From NCBI GenBank assembly GCA_009827205.1, contig WUAK01000046.1, positions 1 to 13,420 on the forward strand: a stretch of 13,420 nt of DNA. Direction: 5' to 3'. Position numbers and translations under genes: made by a program. The DNA is from Phycisphaeraceae bacterium. Lineage in GTDB: Bacteria > Planctomycetota > Phycisphaerae > Phycisphaerales > UBA1924. Under the pieces are notes generated by a model, which was not told the origin of the DNA, searched no databases, and saw only the letters and a list, made by a program, of their open reading frames with translations. Positions 1-6,120 of this stretch are shown in pieces (the first letter of the stretch is position 1; each line of letters begins with the position of its first letter).

Positions 1-309
1 GTTCTCGATTTCCGAGTTGAACCTGTTCTCGCTCTCGTCGCCGTCGTCTTCCGCGTAGGAGTACGTCGTCAAGAATGTGGTCAGGTTCTTGTCCGTCTCA
101 CGCGCACCGTCGACTTCACCTCTGAGGTTGAGTCGTTCTGTGTTACCGTCAGAACCGTACAAACCGAACGAGACGTTCCCGCTCCACTCACTAAAGAAGC
201 CTGTTTCCGCTTCGACGGGGAGCTCATCCGCGGCTTCCTCCGCGTCCTGCGCAACAACCCCTGCAGACAGCGCCAGACTCATTGCAATCGCGATCGATTC
301 TTTCAACAT
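1..309 (-). CDS. DUF481-family outer-membrane protein, N-terminal part (runs off left edge)
   Basis: This is the first 103 residues of a minus-strand gene whose C-terminus lies outside the window. The N-terminus is a signal peptide (MLKESIAIAMSLALSAGVVAQ), followed by a short acidic stretch and then beta-barrel-like sequence beginning near W42. The block around residues 42-100 aligns by eye with residues 93-157 of the neighbouring barrel gene: W-x-G-x-V, then alternating hydrophobic and polar strands, then a Y-S-[YF]-A segment, then E-S-E-N-R. I therefore assign it to the same DUF481 (salt-induced outer-membrane protein-like) family. I chose the ATG at 309 because a GGGAAGGGG stretch lies 6 bases upstream; the in-frame ATG at 315 would sit directly on that stretch. 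It lies 54 bp downstream of the paralog on the same strand, so the two are probably co-transcribed. The substrate or function of the barrel is unknown. Confidence 0.75.
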   Translation of the reverse strand, partial: MLKESIAIAMSLALSAGVVAQDAEEAADELPVEAETGFFSEWSGNVSFGLYGSDGNTERLNLRGEVDGARETDKNLTTFLTTYSYAEDDGDESENRFNSEIEN

Positions 310-363
310 ATCCATCCCCTTCCCGTGCTCAATTCGAGCGAGCAAACCAATTCGGAGGGGACT

Positions 364-1293
364 CTAGAACTGCCAGACGAGCTCAGCACGGAGATCGAGA
401 TCGTTCCGGTCCTGCCTGTTGGGCTGGCTCTTGTCGTACCGGTTCTCGACACCCATCCGGAGGCTCAGGCCCGTTTCATCATCCAGCTTGTAATCCCATG
501 TTGCACGAGCATTTAGGCGATACTGGCTCGGCCGTTCCAACTCAGGGAAGTAGTCAACACTCGCAGCGAGCTTCTGCCGTTCACTGATTTTGTGAGACGC
601 ATTCAGGAAGAACGCTCCCTCTGGAATCCATTCATCCCGCGGGCCCTCGAACTCTCGCGAGGCGCTCAGACCGAGCCTGAGCAGAGCGTCGGTTTTCTCA
701 TCCTTCACCACCTGGTATCGCGCCCCTGCCGAGAGGTTCAGCCTGTACTCATACTGCTTGAAACGATCGAGTTCTCCCGTTGCGTTCGCAAAGACGCCAG
801 AGAACTTGGTGTCTCCTGTACCCCAGTCCTGAAGAATGCTATTTACAAGCCGGTTCTCGGATTCACCCTCCCCGCTCGTCCTGGCGAACGAGTAGTTGGT
901 TCGAAGCGTGGTCTTGTGGCCGTCGTACTTCTTGTTGATGTTGAAACCACCCCTGATCCGGGTGCGATCTGAAGTGCCGCTGTAGAAGTCCACGCCCATC
1001 CGGACTTCGCCGTGCCAGTCCTCGATGATCTTCTCGAACCAGTACTTCTCGGGTTCGACCTCAGGACCGGCGAGCGCTTCTTCCTCGGCTTCTTTCGCTT
1101 CCTCTTCTGACGGCAGAGGCTCATCCTCAGGCTGTGAACTTGGATCAGGGTCAGCAAATACCACCGGATCCGCGGTCAGAATCCCTCCGGCCATCAACTC
1201 AGGCACGACGAGTTCTGGTCCCTCGTCGGCGAGCGCCTCGGGAGCAACCGCAACCGACAGGAAGACCAGGATGGCAACCGCCAGCGGATTCAC
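364..1293 (-). CDS. DUF481-family outer-membrane beta-barrel protein
   Basis: The predicted protein is 309 aa. Residues 1-22 form a signal peptide (hydrophobic core, cleavage predicted after A-L-A). Residues about 45-85 form a low-complexity acidic/Pro linker (D-P-D-P, then runs of Glu). Residues 90-309 show alternating strands typical of a DUF481 barrel and end in W-Q-F, the terminal aromatic residue usual for outer-membrane proteins recognised by BAM. The reading frame is open up to 1548, but the extra N-terminus is Arg/Ser-rich and would hide the signal peptide. I therefore place the start at the GTG at 1293, which has GGGGAA about 8 bases upstream. It diverges from the amidase gene and precedes a paralog (1-309). 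DUF481 proteins are often called salt-stress-induced outer-membrane proteins, but no transported substrate is established. The family call is good; the role is unknown. Confidence 0.82.
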   Translation of the reverse strand: MNPLAVAILVFLSVAVAPEALADEGPELVVPELMAGGILTADPVVFADPDPSSQPEDEPLPSEEEAKEAEEEALAGPEVEPEKYWFEKIIEDWHGEVRMGVDFYSGTSDRTRIRGGFNINKKYDGHKTTLRTNYSFARTSGEGESENRLVNSILQDWGTGDTKFSGVFANATGELDRFKQYEYRLNLSAGARYQVVKDEKTDALLRLGLSASREFEGPRDEWIPEGAFFLNASHKISERQKLAASVDYFPELERPSQYRLNARATWDYKLDDETGLSLRMGVENRYDKSQPNRQDRNDLDLRAELVWQF

Positions 1294-1421
1294 AAGATAC
1301 GATTCCCCGCGACGGGTTACACTCCCTGAAAGCCCCGTCGGCCAGAAGCATCGGCCAACGGGTAAACACTGCGGGAATCGCGGCGAATGGATGCGCCGAT
1401 GCCGAGACGCCGATACACGTA

Positions 1422-1433
1422 TTCGTGCACGAA
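1422..1433. promoter_or_regulatory. Perfect 12 bp palindrome in divergent spacer (possible operator)
   Basis: TTCGTGCACGAA reads identically on both strands. It lies between the divergent starts of the DUF481 gene (1293) and the amidase gene (1452), ending 18 bases before the amidase ATG. A dimeric repressor site is possible. No clear -35/-10 pair was identified in the 158 bp spacer, and no regulator gene is adjacent, so the function is inference only. Confidence 0.3.
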
Positions 1434-1451
1434 ATGAACGGAAACACCCCG

Positions 1452-2195
1452 ATGACGCCCGAACCACACCAGAACCGACGCGCAATACTTGCTCAGGCGC
1501 TTGGCCTCCTCGCGACCGGCTCATTCCTTGGCTCATGTACCACATCACGACGCAACCCCAGCGCCGTCCTGCCTGGACCCGTCTGGCCCCACGAGAGTGT
1601 CGCTGAAACGCCCGCGCCAGTTGCCGACAGCAACAGAGCGAGGCCGACCCTGCCTACAAAGGCGCGTTTTTCTGTTCACGCACGGAACGAGTGGACAAGG
1701 GCACAACCCAACGTTTCTGACACCAACCCGATGGTCCGCGTTGAGCACATCACCGTGCATCACGACGGGATGCCCCCGACCGTAATACGCACGCAACAAG
1801 AAGCCGCCGAGCGACTCGAGATGATCCGCGTCTCGCACGTCGAGCACCGCGGCTGGGCGGATATCGGCTACCACCTGATCGTTGACCCGCAGGGTCGTGT
1901 CTGGCTTGGCAGGCCTATCCACCTGCAGGGCGCACACGTACGGGACCACAACCCTCGCAACCTCGGCGTGCTCGTCATGGGCAACTTCGAGATCCAGCGA
2001 CCGACTGCTGAGGCGACGAGAACACTCGATGCGCTCCTCGCTCACCAGTCCCGGACGCACGGCGTGCCGCTCAACCGAATCTACACGCACCGTGAATGGG
2101 CGAGCACCGCCTGCCCTGGTCAGAGCCTTCAGGCGCACATGGACACGACCAGATCCTCGTCCGGGAATCTCCGGAACATGCTGGTACGAGTCTGA
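1452..2195 (+). CDS. N-acetylmuramoyl-L-alanine amidase, PGRP/amidase_2 type, exported
   Basis: This protein of 247 aa is predicted to cleave the amide bond between N-acetylmuramic acid and the L-Ala of the peptidoglycan stem. Residues 8-29 are an export signal with twin arginines (N-R-R-A-I-L), a hydrophobic core and an L-G-S-C lipobox-like end (C29), so it may be a Tat-exported lipoprotein. A Ser/Pro-rich linker leads to the catalytic domain at about 78-230. Visible signatures are the PGRP entry motif R-x-E-W (W81), the zinc ligand His in I-T-V-H-H (H103), the catalytic-type Tyr in I-G-Y-H (Y140), and the second His and the Cys ligand in Y-T-H-R-E-W with T-A-C-P-G (H213, C221). All expected active-site residues are present. 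I chose ATG 1452 (GGAAA 7 bases upstream) over ATG 1434, which has no ribosome binding site. It is convergent with yggS, with 18 bp between stops. Confidence 0.9.
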   Translation: MTPEPHQNRRAILAQALGLLATGSFLGSCTTSRRNPSAVLPGPVWPHESVAETPAPVADSNRARPTLPTKARFSVHARNEWTRAQPNVSDTNPMVRVEHITVHHDGMPPTVIRTQQEAAERLEMIRVSHVEHRGWADIGYHLIVDPQGRVWLGRPIHLQGAHVRDHNPRNLGVLVMGNFEIQRPTAEATRTLDALLAHQSRTHGVPLNRIYTHREWASTACPGQSLQAHMDTTRSSSGNLRNMLVRV

Positions 2196-2213
2196 GCCAC
2201 GCAACCTAGAGCC

Positions 2214-2981
2214 TCAGTCATTCTCAGTGTCAACGGATTCACTGCGCTCGCCGAAGATGGCCGACCCGACACGGATCACGTTTGCACCTTCCTCGATTGC
2301 AACCTCGAAGTCATTCGACATGCCCATGCTGAGGATGTTGAAGTGGCCCTCGCCGAACCCGGTTTGGGCAAGATCCTCAAAGAGTTCACGAAGCCTCGAG
2401 AAATGGATTCGTGAATCCTCGGGGTTGTCTGTATAGGGCGCCATGGTCATCAGGCCCCGTACCCGAAGGTGTGCCATCGAATCCATCGCTTCCGCGAGGG
2501 GCTCGCACGCCGGCAATGGGCAACCGTACTTCGATTCCTCGCCCGAGATGTTGATCTGCACGAGCACATCGACCGGCCTTTCCTGCTTAAGGCCTACCGC
2601 CTGCAACTCCTCGGCGAGCCTGAGTGAATCAACCGAGTGCACAAGCCTCGCGCAGTCCGCGAGTTTGCGGGCCTTGTTTCGCTGCAGGTGCCCGATCATG
2701 TGCCAGCGGGCAGGGCCGCCCGAGTTGTGCCCGAGTGCTGCACGCCTGCGGATGTACTCGTCGATCATCGCGGCACGCTGCACGAGTTGGGGCACGCGGT
2801 TCTCGCCGAAGTCTCGGTGCCCGAGCTCTACGAGTTCTCGCACCTGATCCATCTCGGCGTACTTGGTCACGGCAACCGTGATGATCTCGCTCGGGTCTCG
2901 GCCGGCGCGCGATGCGGCATCGGCGACTCGCTGGAGAACGGCGCTGTATCGGTCGGCAAGAGTCATGGCAGTATCGATCAT
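2214..2981 (-). CDS. yggS: YggS/PLPBP family pyridoxal 5'-phosphate homeostasis protein
   Basis: The protein is 255 aa, slightly longer than the usual roughly 230 aa, with extra residues in an insertion between the first helix and W-H-M-I-G-H. Family hallmarks are the PLP-binding lysine in V-A-V-T-K-Y (K40), F-G-E-N-R-V-P, the W-H-x-I-G-H-L-Q-x-N-K motif, S-M-G-M-S-x-D (218-224) and the phosphate-binding R-V-G-S-A-I-F-G (237-244). Members bind PLP without known catalysis and buffer the PLP pool and amino/keto-acid metabolism in the cytosol. The ATG at 2981 has GGAG 7 bases upstream; the internal ATG (codon 6) has none. There is no proC or cell-division neighbour as in some bacteria. The upstream gene on the same strand is a small lipoprotein 144 bp away, so co-transcription is uncertain. 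Confidence 0.95.
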   Translation of the reverse strand: MIDTAMTLADRYSAVLQRVADAASRAGRDPSEIITVAVTKYAEMDQVRELVELGHRDFGENRVPQLVQRAAMIDEYIRRRAALGHNSGGPARWHMIGHLQRNKARKLADCARLVHSVDSLRLAEELQAVGLKQERPVDVLVQINISGEESKYGCPLPACEPLAEAMDSMAHLRVRGLMTMAPYTDNPEDSRIHFSRLRELFEDLAQTGFGEGHFNILSMGMSNDFEVAIEEGANVIRVGSAIFGERSESVDTEND

Positions 2982-3125
2982 CCTCGAGCTCCGCTCAGGT
3001 GAGTCAATAGATTGAAGGCCGGCGTCCGTGCCGGTGCATGCGATACCTTATCCGACTCGCGTCTCTCGCGCTCTGCTTTCTTCGCATTCTCGCAGTTCAA
3101 GTGCATAACTTGGTCCGGTTCGCGC

Positions 3126-3386
3126 TCACCAGCAGTGGCTCGAGTACCCGTGGTACCCGCCGTGGTAATGCCCGTGGTAGTGCCCATGACCTCCTCCACC
3201 CGCAAAGAAACCGAGCGCAAAGATGCCGACACCGACACAGAACGCACCGAACTCCTCGAAGCTCGGACAATGCTGCCTGCTGTAGCTGTACGCAGAGCTG
3301 CACACGCTGCACCCCGGAGCGAACGCGATCATCCCGACCAAGGCGAGTGAGACCACCGACCGCTTTCTCTTGCTGATACTGCCCAT
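3126..3386 (-). CDS. Small Cys-rich, His/Gly-tailed predicted lipoprotein
   Basis: The product is 86 aa and I do not recognise a family. Residues 1-25 form a lipoprotein signal: basic K-R-K-R, a hydrophobic core and A-P-G-C with C26 as the lipidation site. Further cysteines occur at C29, C40, C50 and C85. Residues 47-62 are hydrophobic and Gly-containing, enough for a short second membrane-associated segment. Residues 63-86 are a Gly/His/Tyr-rich tail with six His between 67 and 79 and an S-H-C-W end. The start is well supported by AGGAG 7 bases before the ATG. Several other frames are open here, but only this one has both a ribosome binding site and an export signal. The His/Cys tail suggests metal binding at the envelope, which is inference. 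It is transcribed towards yggS and away from gpmI, with a 14 bp palindrome 45 bp upstream. Confidence 0.65.
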   Translation of the reverse strand: MGSISKRKRSVVSLALVGMIAFAPGCSVCSSAYSYSRQHCPSFEEFGAFCVGVGIFALGFFAGGGGHGHYHGHYHGGYHGYSSHCW

Positions 3387-3430
3387 GAATGCACTCCTGC
3401 CAAGCCAACCCGTCTGGCCAGAGAATAAAG

Positions 3431-3444
3431 AGTTAGTACTAACT
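3431..3444. promoter_or_regulatory. Perfect 14 bp palindrome (possible operator) between lipoprotein gene and gpmI
   Basis: AGTTAGTACTAACT is a perfect inverted repeat in an unusually AT-rich stretch of the 141 bp divergent spacer. It lies 45 bp upstream of the lipoprotein ATG and 84 bp upstream of the gpmI ATG. On the minus strand a TTGACC sequence (3475-3470) is a possible -35, with the palindrome falling roughly where a -10 would be, although no good -10 match is present. It superficially resembles DtxR/IdeR boxes in the GTTAG...CTAAC arms but has a two-base rather than a one-base centre. Confidence 0.4.
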
Positions 3445-3527
3445 TACATCATATCTTTCGGGTCAACAACCCTACTTCAGGAGTTCTGAGGCGGTTTTTA
3501 ATAGGATTTCCGCACCTAGCATCCGCC

Positions 3528-5201
3528 ATGAGCACACAGCCCGGGAAAAACACGCCCTTCGTTCTCATCATCCGCGACGGCTGGGGGGCCAACCCAAACC
3601 CCGAGCAGGCAGATTTCGACGCGGTCGCCCTCGCCGAGACGCCGGTCGCCGATCGTCTGATGGCTGAATACCCGTGGACGCTCATCAAGACTAGTGGCCT
3701 GGATGTCGGGCTTACCGATGACACGATGGGTAATTCAGAGGTGGGTCACCAGAACATCGGCGCCGGTCGAATCGTCGACCAGGACGCGGTTCGGATATCC
3801 AAGGCGTGCGAGAGCGACAAACTCGATGAGATCGCTGATCTCGTCGAGCCGATCACCCGTGCCAGAGACGCGGGGAAGTCGGTCCATCTGATGGGCATCA
3901 ACTCCGACGCGGGTGTGCACGGCCAGCTCGAACACCTCTACGCGCTGCTCCGGCTTTGCCGAAAGCTCAATCAGCAACAAGTCTTCATCCATCTCTTCAC
4001 CGACGGCCGGGACACCGGCCCCTTCACCGGCAAGGCGTTTGCAGAATCAGTCGAGCAAGAAGCGTCTCGGATCGGCATCGGGCGCATCGCGAGTGTCGTC
4101 GGTCGCTATTGGGCAATGGACCGCGACAACAGGTGGGAGCGCGTCAAGAAGGCATACGACCTGCTCACCGGGCGTAGTGAATACACGAACTTCGCGAGCG
4201 CAAGCGAAGCCATCCAGGCACACTATGACCAACCCCCGACAGAAACACTGGTTGGAGACGAGTTCATCGAACCCAGCACGATCGGCAATGACGCGGCCAA
4301 GAGTCGAATCACAAACGGCGACACAGCGATCTTTTACAACTACCGAGGAGACCGGCCTCGTGAGATCTGCTCGGCGTTTTTGCTACCCGAATTCGAGGGC
4401 GCTGAGGAACTGAAGCCTTCACCCGACTCGGGGAATCGTGGGTTTGATCGTGGTCCCAAACTCGACATCGATTTCGTGCTCATGACGCCGTACTCAGAGC
4501 GGCTCGCCGAGCTTGCGCGTGTTGCGTTCCGCAAGCCGCCCAAGATGCCGATGATCGGCGGCGAGTACTTCTCGAAGATGGGGCTCACTCAGTTCCGCTG
4601 CGCAGAAACCGAGAAGTATCCGCACGTGACGTTTTTCTTCAACGACTACCGTGATGAGCCATTCGAGGGCGAGCATCGCGAGATTATCCAGTCACCCCGT
4701 GTTGCGACGTACGATTTGCAGCCGGAGATGTCAGCCGAGGGTGTGCGCGACGCAGTACTACGAAGGCTCGATGCCGACGACTGCGAAGACGTTCTAGTCG
4801 TGAACTTCGCCAACGCGGATATGGTCGGGCACACCGGAAGCCTGGGTGCTGCGATCAAGGCGTGCGAGTCGGTTGATGCCTTTACGGGGGAGATTGTCGA
4901 GAAAACGCTCGCAAGAGGCGGCGCACTCATTGTGACCGCAGATCACGGCAACGCGGAGCAGATGCGCATCAGCGCCGACGCATCGCCTCAGACAGCACAT
5001 ACAACATTCGATGTACCGCTCATTGTCGTCGGAGAGCAGTTCAAAGGCCGACAGCTCAGAGGCGATAGGGATGTGAGCAACTGGACCAACCCGAACGCCA
5101 GGCAATCAAGGGGCAGGCTCGGAGACATCCTCCCTACCGCGATCGAGATGATGGGTCTTGAGAAACCTACAGAGATGACCGGGCAATCACTGCTTGCGTA
5201 G
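3528..5201 (+). CDS. gpmI: 2,3-bisphosphoglycerate-independent phosphoglycerate mutase
   Basis: The enzyme interconverts 3- and 2-phosphoglycerate in the cytosol (glycolysis/gluconeogenesis) using two Mn ions and a phosphoserine intermediate. At 557 aa it is longer than the common roughly 510 aa. The full metal and catalytic set is visible: D17 (R-D-G-W-G), catalytic S70 in T-M-G-N-S-E-V-G-H, D431 and H435 (A-N-A-D-M-V-G-H-T-G), D472-H473 (T-A-D-H-G-N-A-E-Q-M) and H491 (T-A-H-T). The phosphotransferase/insert motif V-A-T-Y-D-L-Q-P-E-M-S-A is intact. Two positions differ from the textbook consensus: Arg replaces Leu before D17, and F-F-F-N-D-Y-R replaces the usual F-F-F-N-G-G, perhaps lineage-specific. 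No Shine-Dalgarno sequence precedes the ATG, so initiation may be leaderless or SD-independent. It ends 5 bp from the convergent slyX-like gene. Confidence 0.97.
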   Translation: MSTQPGKNTPFVLIIRDGWGANPNPEQADFDAVALAETPVADRLMAEYPWTLIKTSGLDVGLTDDTMGNSEVGHQNIGAGRIVDQDAVRISKACESDKLDEIADLVEPITRARDAGKSVHLMGINSDAGVHGQLEHLYALLRLCRKLNQQQVFIHLFTDGRDTGPFTGKAFAESVEQEASRIGIGRIASVVGRYWAMDRDNRWERVKKAYDLLTGRSEYTNFASASEAIQAHYDQPPTETLVGDEFIEPSTIGNDAAKSRITNGDTAIFYNYRGDRPREICSAFLLPEFEGAEELKPSPDSGNRGFDRGPKLDIDFVLMTPYSERLAELARVAFRKPPKMPMIGGEYFSKMGLTQFRCAETEKYPHVTFFFNDYRDEPFEGEHREIIQSPRVATYDLQPEMSAEGVRDAVLRRLDADDCEDVLVVNFANADMVGHTGSLGAAIKACESVDAFTGEIVEKTLARGGALIVTADHGNAEQMRISADASPQTAHTTFDVPLIVVGEQFKGRQLRGDRDVSNWTNPNARQSRGRLGDILPTAIEMMGLEKPTEMTGQSLLA

Positions 5202-5206
5202 GTGCT

Positions 5207-5437
5207 CTACCGCCCGCCTGGGAGCCTGCCAGAGTGCGGCGGGATCTCGTCGTCAGCTGAATCACCATCAGTCTGATGCGCGAGTGCATCCTCAAACCGC
5301 TGCTCCAGCGACTCAAATCTCTTGACGAGTTGCAGGACGCGCTCGCCGAGCTCCCTGATCGATTCATCGAGATCATCGGCCCTCTTGTCTGCAAACGCCT
5401 GAGCCTCTTCGATTCGTTGAACCCTTGGGTCTTCCAT
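5207..5437 (-). CDS. slyX: SlyX-like small coiled-coil protein
   Basis: The product is 76 aa. Residues about 6-55 are a continuous charged heptad-like coiled coil (R-I-E-E-A-Q, E-L-G-E-R-V, L-V-K-R-F-E-S-L-E-Q-R-F). It is followed by an acidic linker and a P-P-H motif (66-68), which matches the SlyX layout of a coiled coil followed by P-P-P-H-Y near the C-terminus. Here about eight extra residues follow P-P-H. The cellular role of SlyX is unknown. I prefer ATG 5437 because GGAG lies about 6 bases upstream; an in-frame GTG at 5452 is the alternative. The gene is convergent with gpmI (5 bp between stops) and its start is only 45 bp from the divergent PagL-like gene. The family call rests on architecture and the P-P-H tail. 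Confidence 0.62.
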   Translation of the reverse strand: MEDPRVQRIEEAQAFADKRADDLDESIRELGERVLQLVKRFESLEQRFEDALAHQTDGDSADDEIPPHSGRLPGGR

Positions 5438-5482
5438 AACGCTCTCCAGCACCGCGACGCGGGGCAGGATACCGTACGCGTC

Positions 5483-6109
5483 ATGCCGTACTCAAGAACT
5501 CTGGTCATCCTGATCTGCCTGATCGCCGCCAGCAGGCCCGCATCGGCCCAGAGCGATGCGGATCAGGTCTCGCTCTTCAGCGATGTCTCATTCTACGACG
5601 AGCCAGAGACATCGAACCCGGCATCAACAGAGCCCTACGGCTCCAAGGACACTCAGTTCTACATGCTCGGTACGACGCTCGCGCCAGACTTCACTGGAAA
5701 CTTTGATGTGAGCATCCACGGCCAGTACACCTACTTCCTGATCGATGATTTCGAGGTCGGTGTCGAGGCGGCTCTTTGGGGGTTCTTTCAGGAGAACAAC
5801 ACCGTTGGACTGAGCTCAAGCCTTGTGATGAGGTATCACTTCTATCAGGCCAGGCGCTGGTCTGCATTCGCCGAACTCGGCATCGGTGTCATGATCGCGA
5901 CGGACAATGTCCCAGACAACGGCACAAACTTCAACCTCATGCCGCGAGCCGGCGCGGGCATCACGTACCAACTCTTTGAGAATCGCAACACACGGCTGAT
6001 CACTGGTCTTCGCTGGCACCATATCTCAAACGCGAGGCTCACCGGTGAAGAACGCAACCCCGCGCGGGATGCGCCGGGGCTGTATGTCGGACTGCTGTAT
6101 GAGTTCTGA
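5483..6109 (+). CDS. PagL-like / acyloxyacyl hydrolase-type outer-membrane protein
   Basis: The protein is 208 aa. Residues 1-22 are a signal peptide (L-V-I-L-I-C-L-I-A-A core, cleavage at A-S-A-Q). The mature part reads as an eight-stranded-type barrel ending in Y-E-F, with a terminal Phe as usual for outer-membrane proteins. The C-terminal motif W-H-H-I-S-N-A (178-184) followed by R-N-P-A-R-D (191-196) matches the conserved H-x-S-N-A...N-P-G-x-[ED] signature of lipid A 3-O-deacylase PagL and related acyloxyacyl hydrolases. H180 and S182 would be catalytic. The third, acidic residue appears to be D196 rather than Glu, and there is a two-residue insertion. It would remove acyl chains from lipid A in the outer membrane. 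The start is ATG 5483; the upstream extension to 5276 is antisense to slyX and lacks a signal peptide. It converges on the GGDEF gene with 11 bp between stops. Confidence 0.72.
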   Translation: MPYSRTLVILICLIAASRPASAQSDADQVSLFSDVSFYDEPETSNPASTEPYGSKDTQFYMLGTTLAPDFTGNFDVSIHGQYTYFLIDDFEVGVEAALWGFFQENNTVGLSSSLVMRYHFYQARRWSAFAELGIGVMIATDNVPDNGTNFNLMPRAGAGITYQLFENRNTRLITGLRWHHISNARLTGEERNPARDAPGLYVGLLYEF

Positions 6110-6120
6110 TCAGGAGACCG

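Noticed and set aside
1294..1548. N-terminal extension of the DUF481 gene up to 1548
   Set aside because: Arg/Ser-rich sequence that would bury the signal peptide and overlap the divergent amidase start; GTG 1293 has a good upstream purine tract.
592..1606. Plus-strand open frames opposite the DUF481 gene
   Set aside because: Composition is Ser/Arg/Pro-biased shadow sequence; the minus strand carries a signal peptide and barrel ending in Phe.
1545..2204. 219-codon minus-strand open frame opposite the amidase gene
   Set aside because: It overlaps the complete zinc amidase domain antisense, has no recognisable domain and no ribosome binding site.
2978..3350. Alternative open frames on both strands around the small lipoprotein
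   Set aside because: Only the frame at 3126-3386 has a strong ribosome binding site plus lipobox; the others are Arg/Ser/Thr-rich shadows.
3431..3444. Direct assignment of the palindrome as a DtxR/IdeR box
   Set aside because: The centre spacing is off by one base and the outer bases differ from the consensus; kept only as a resemblance.
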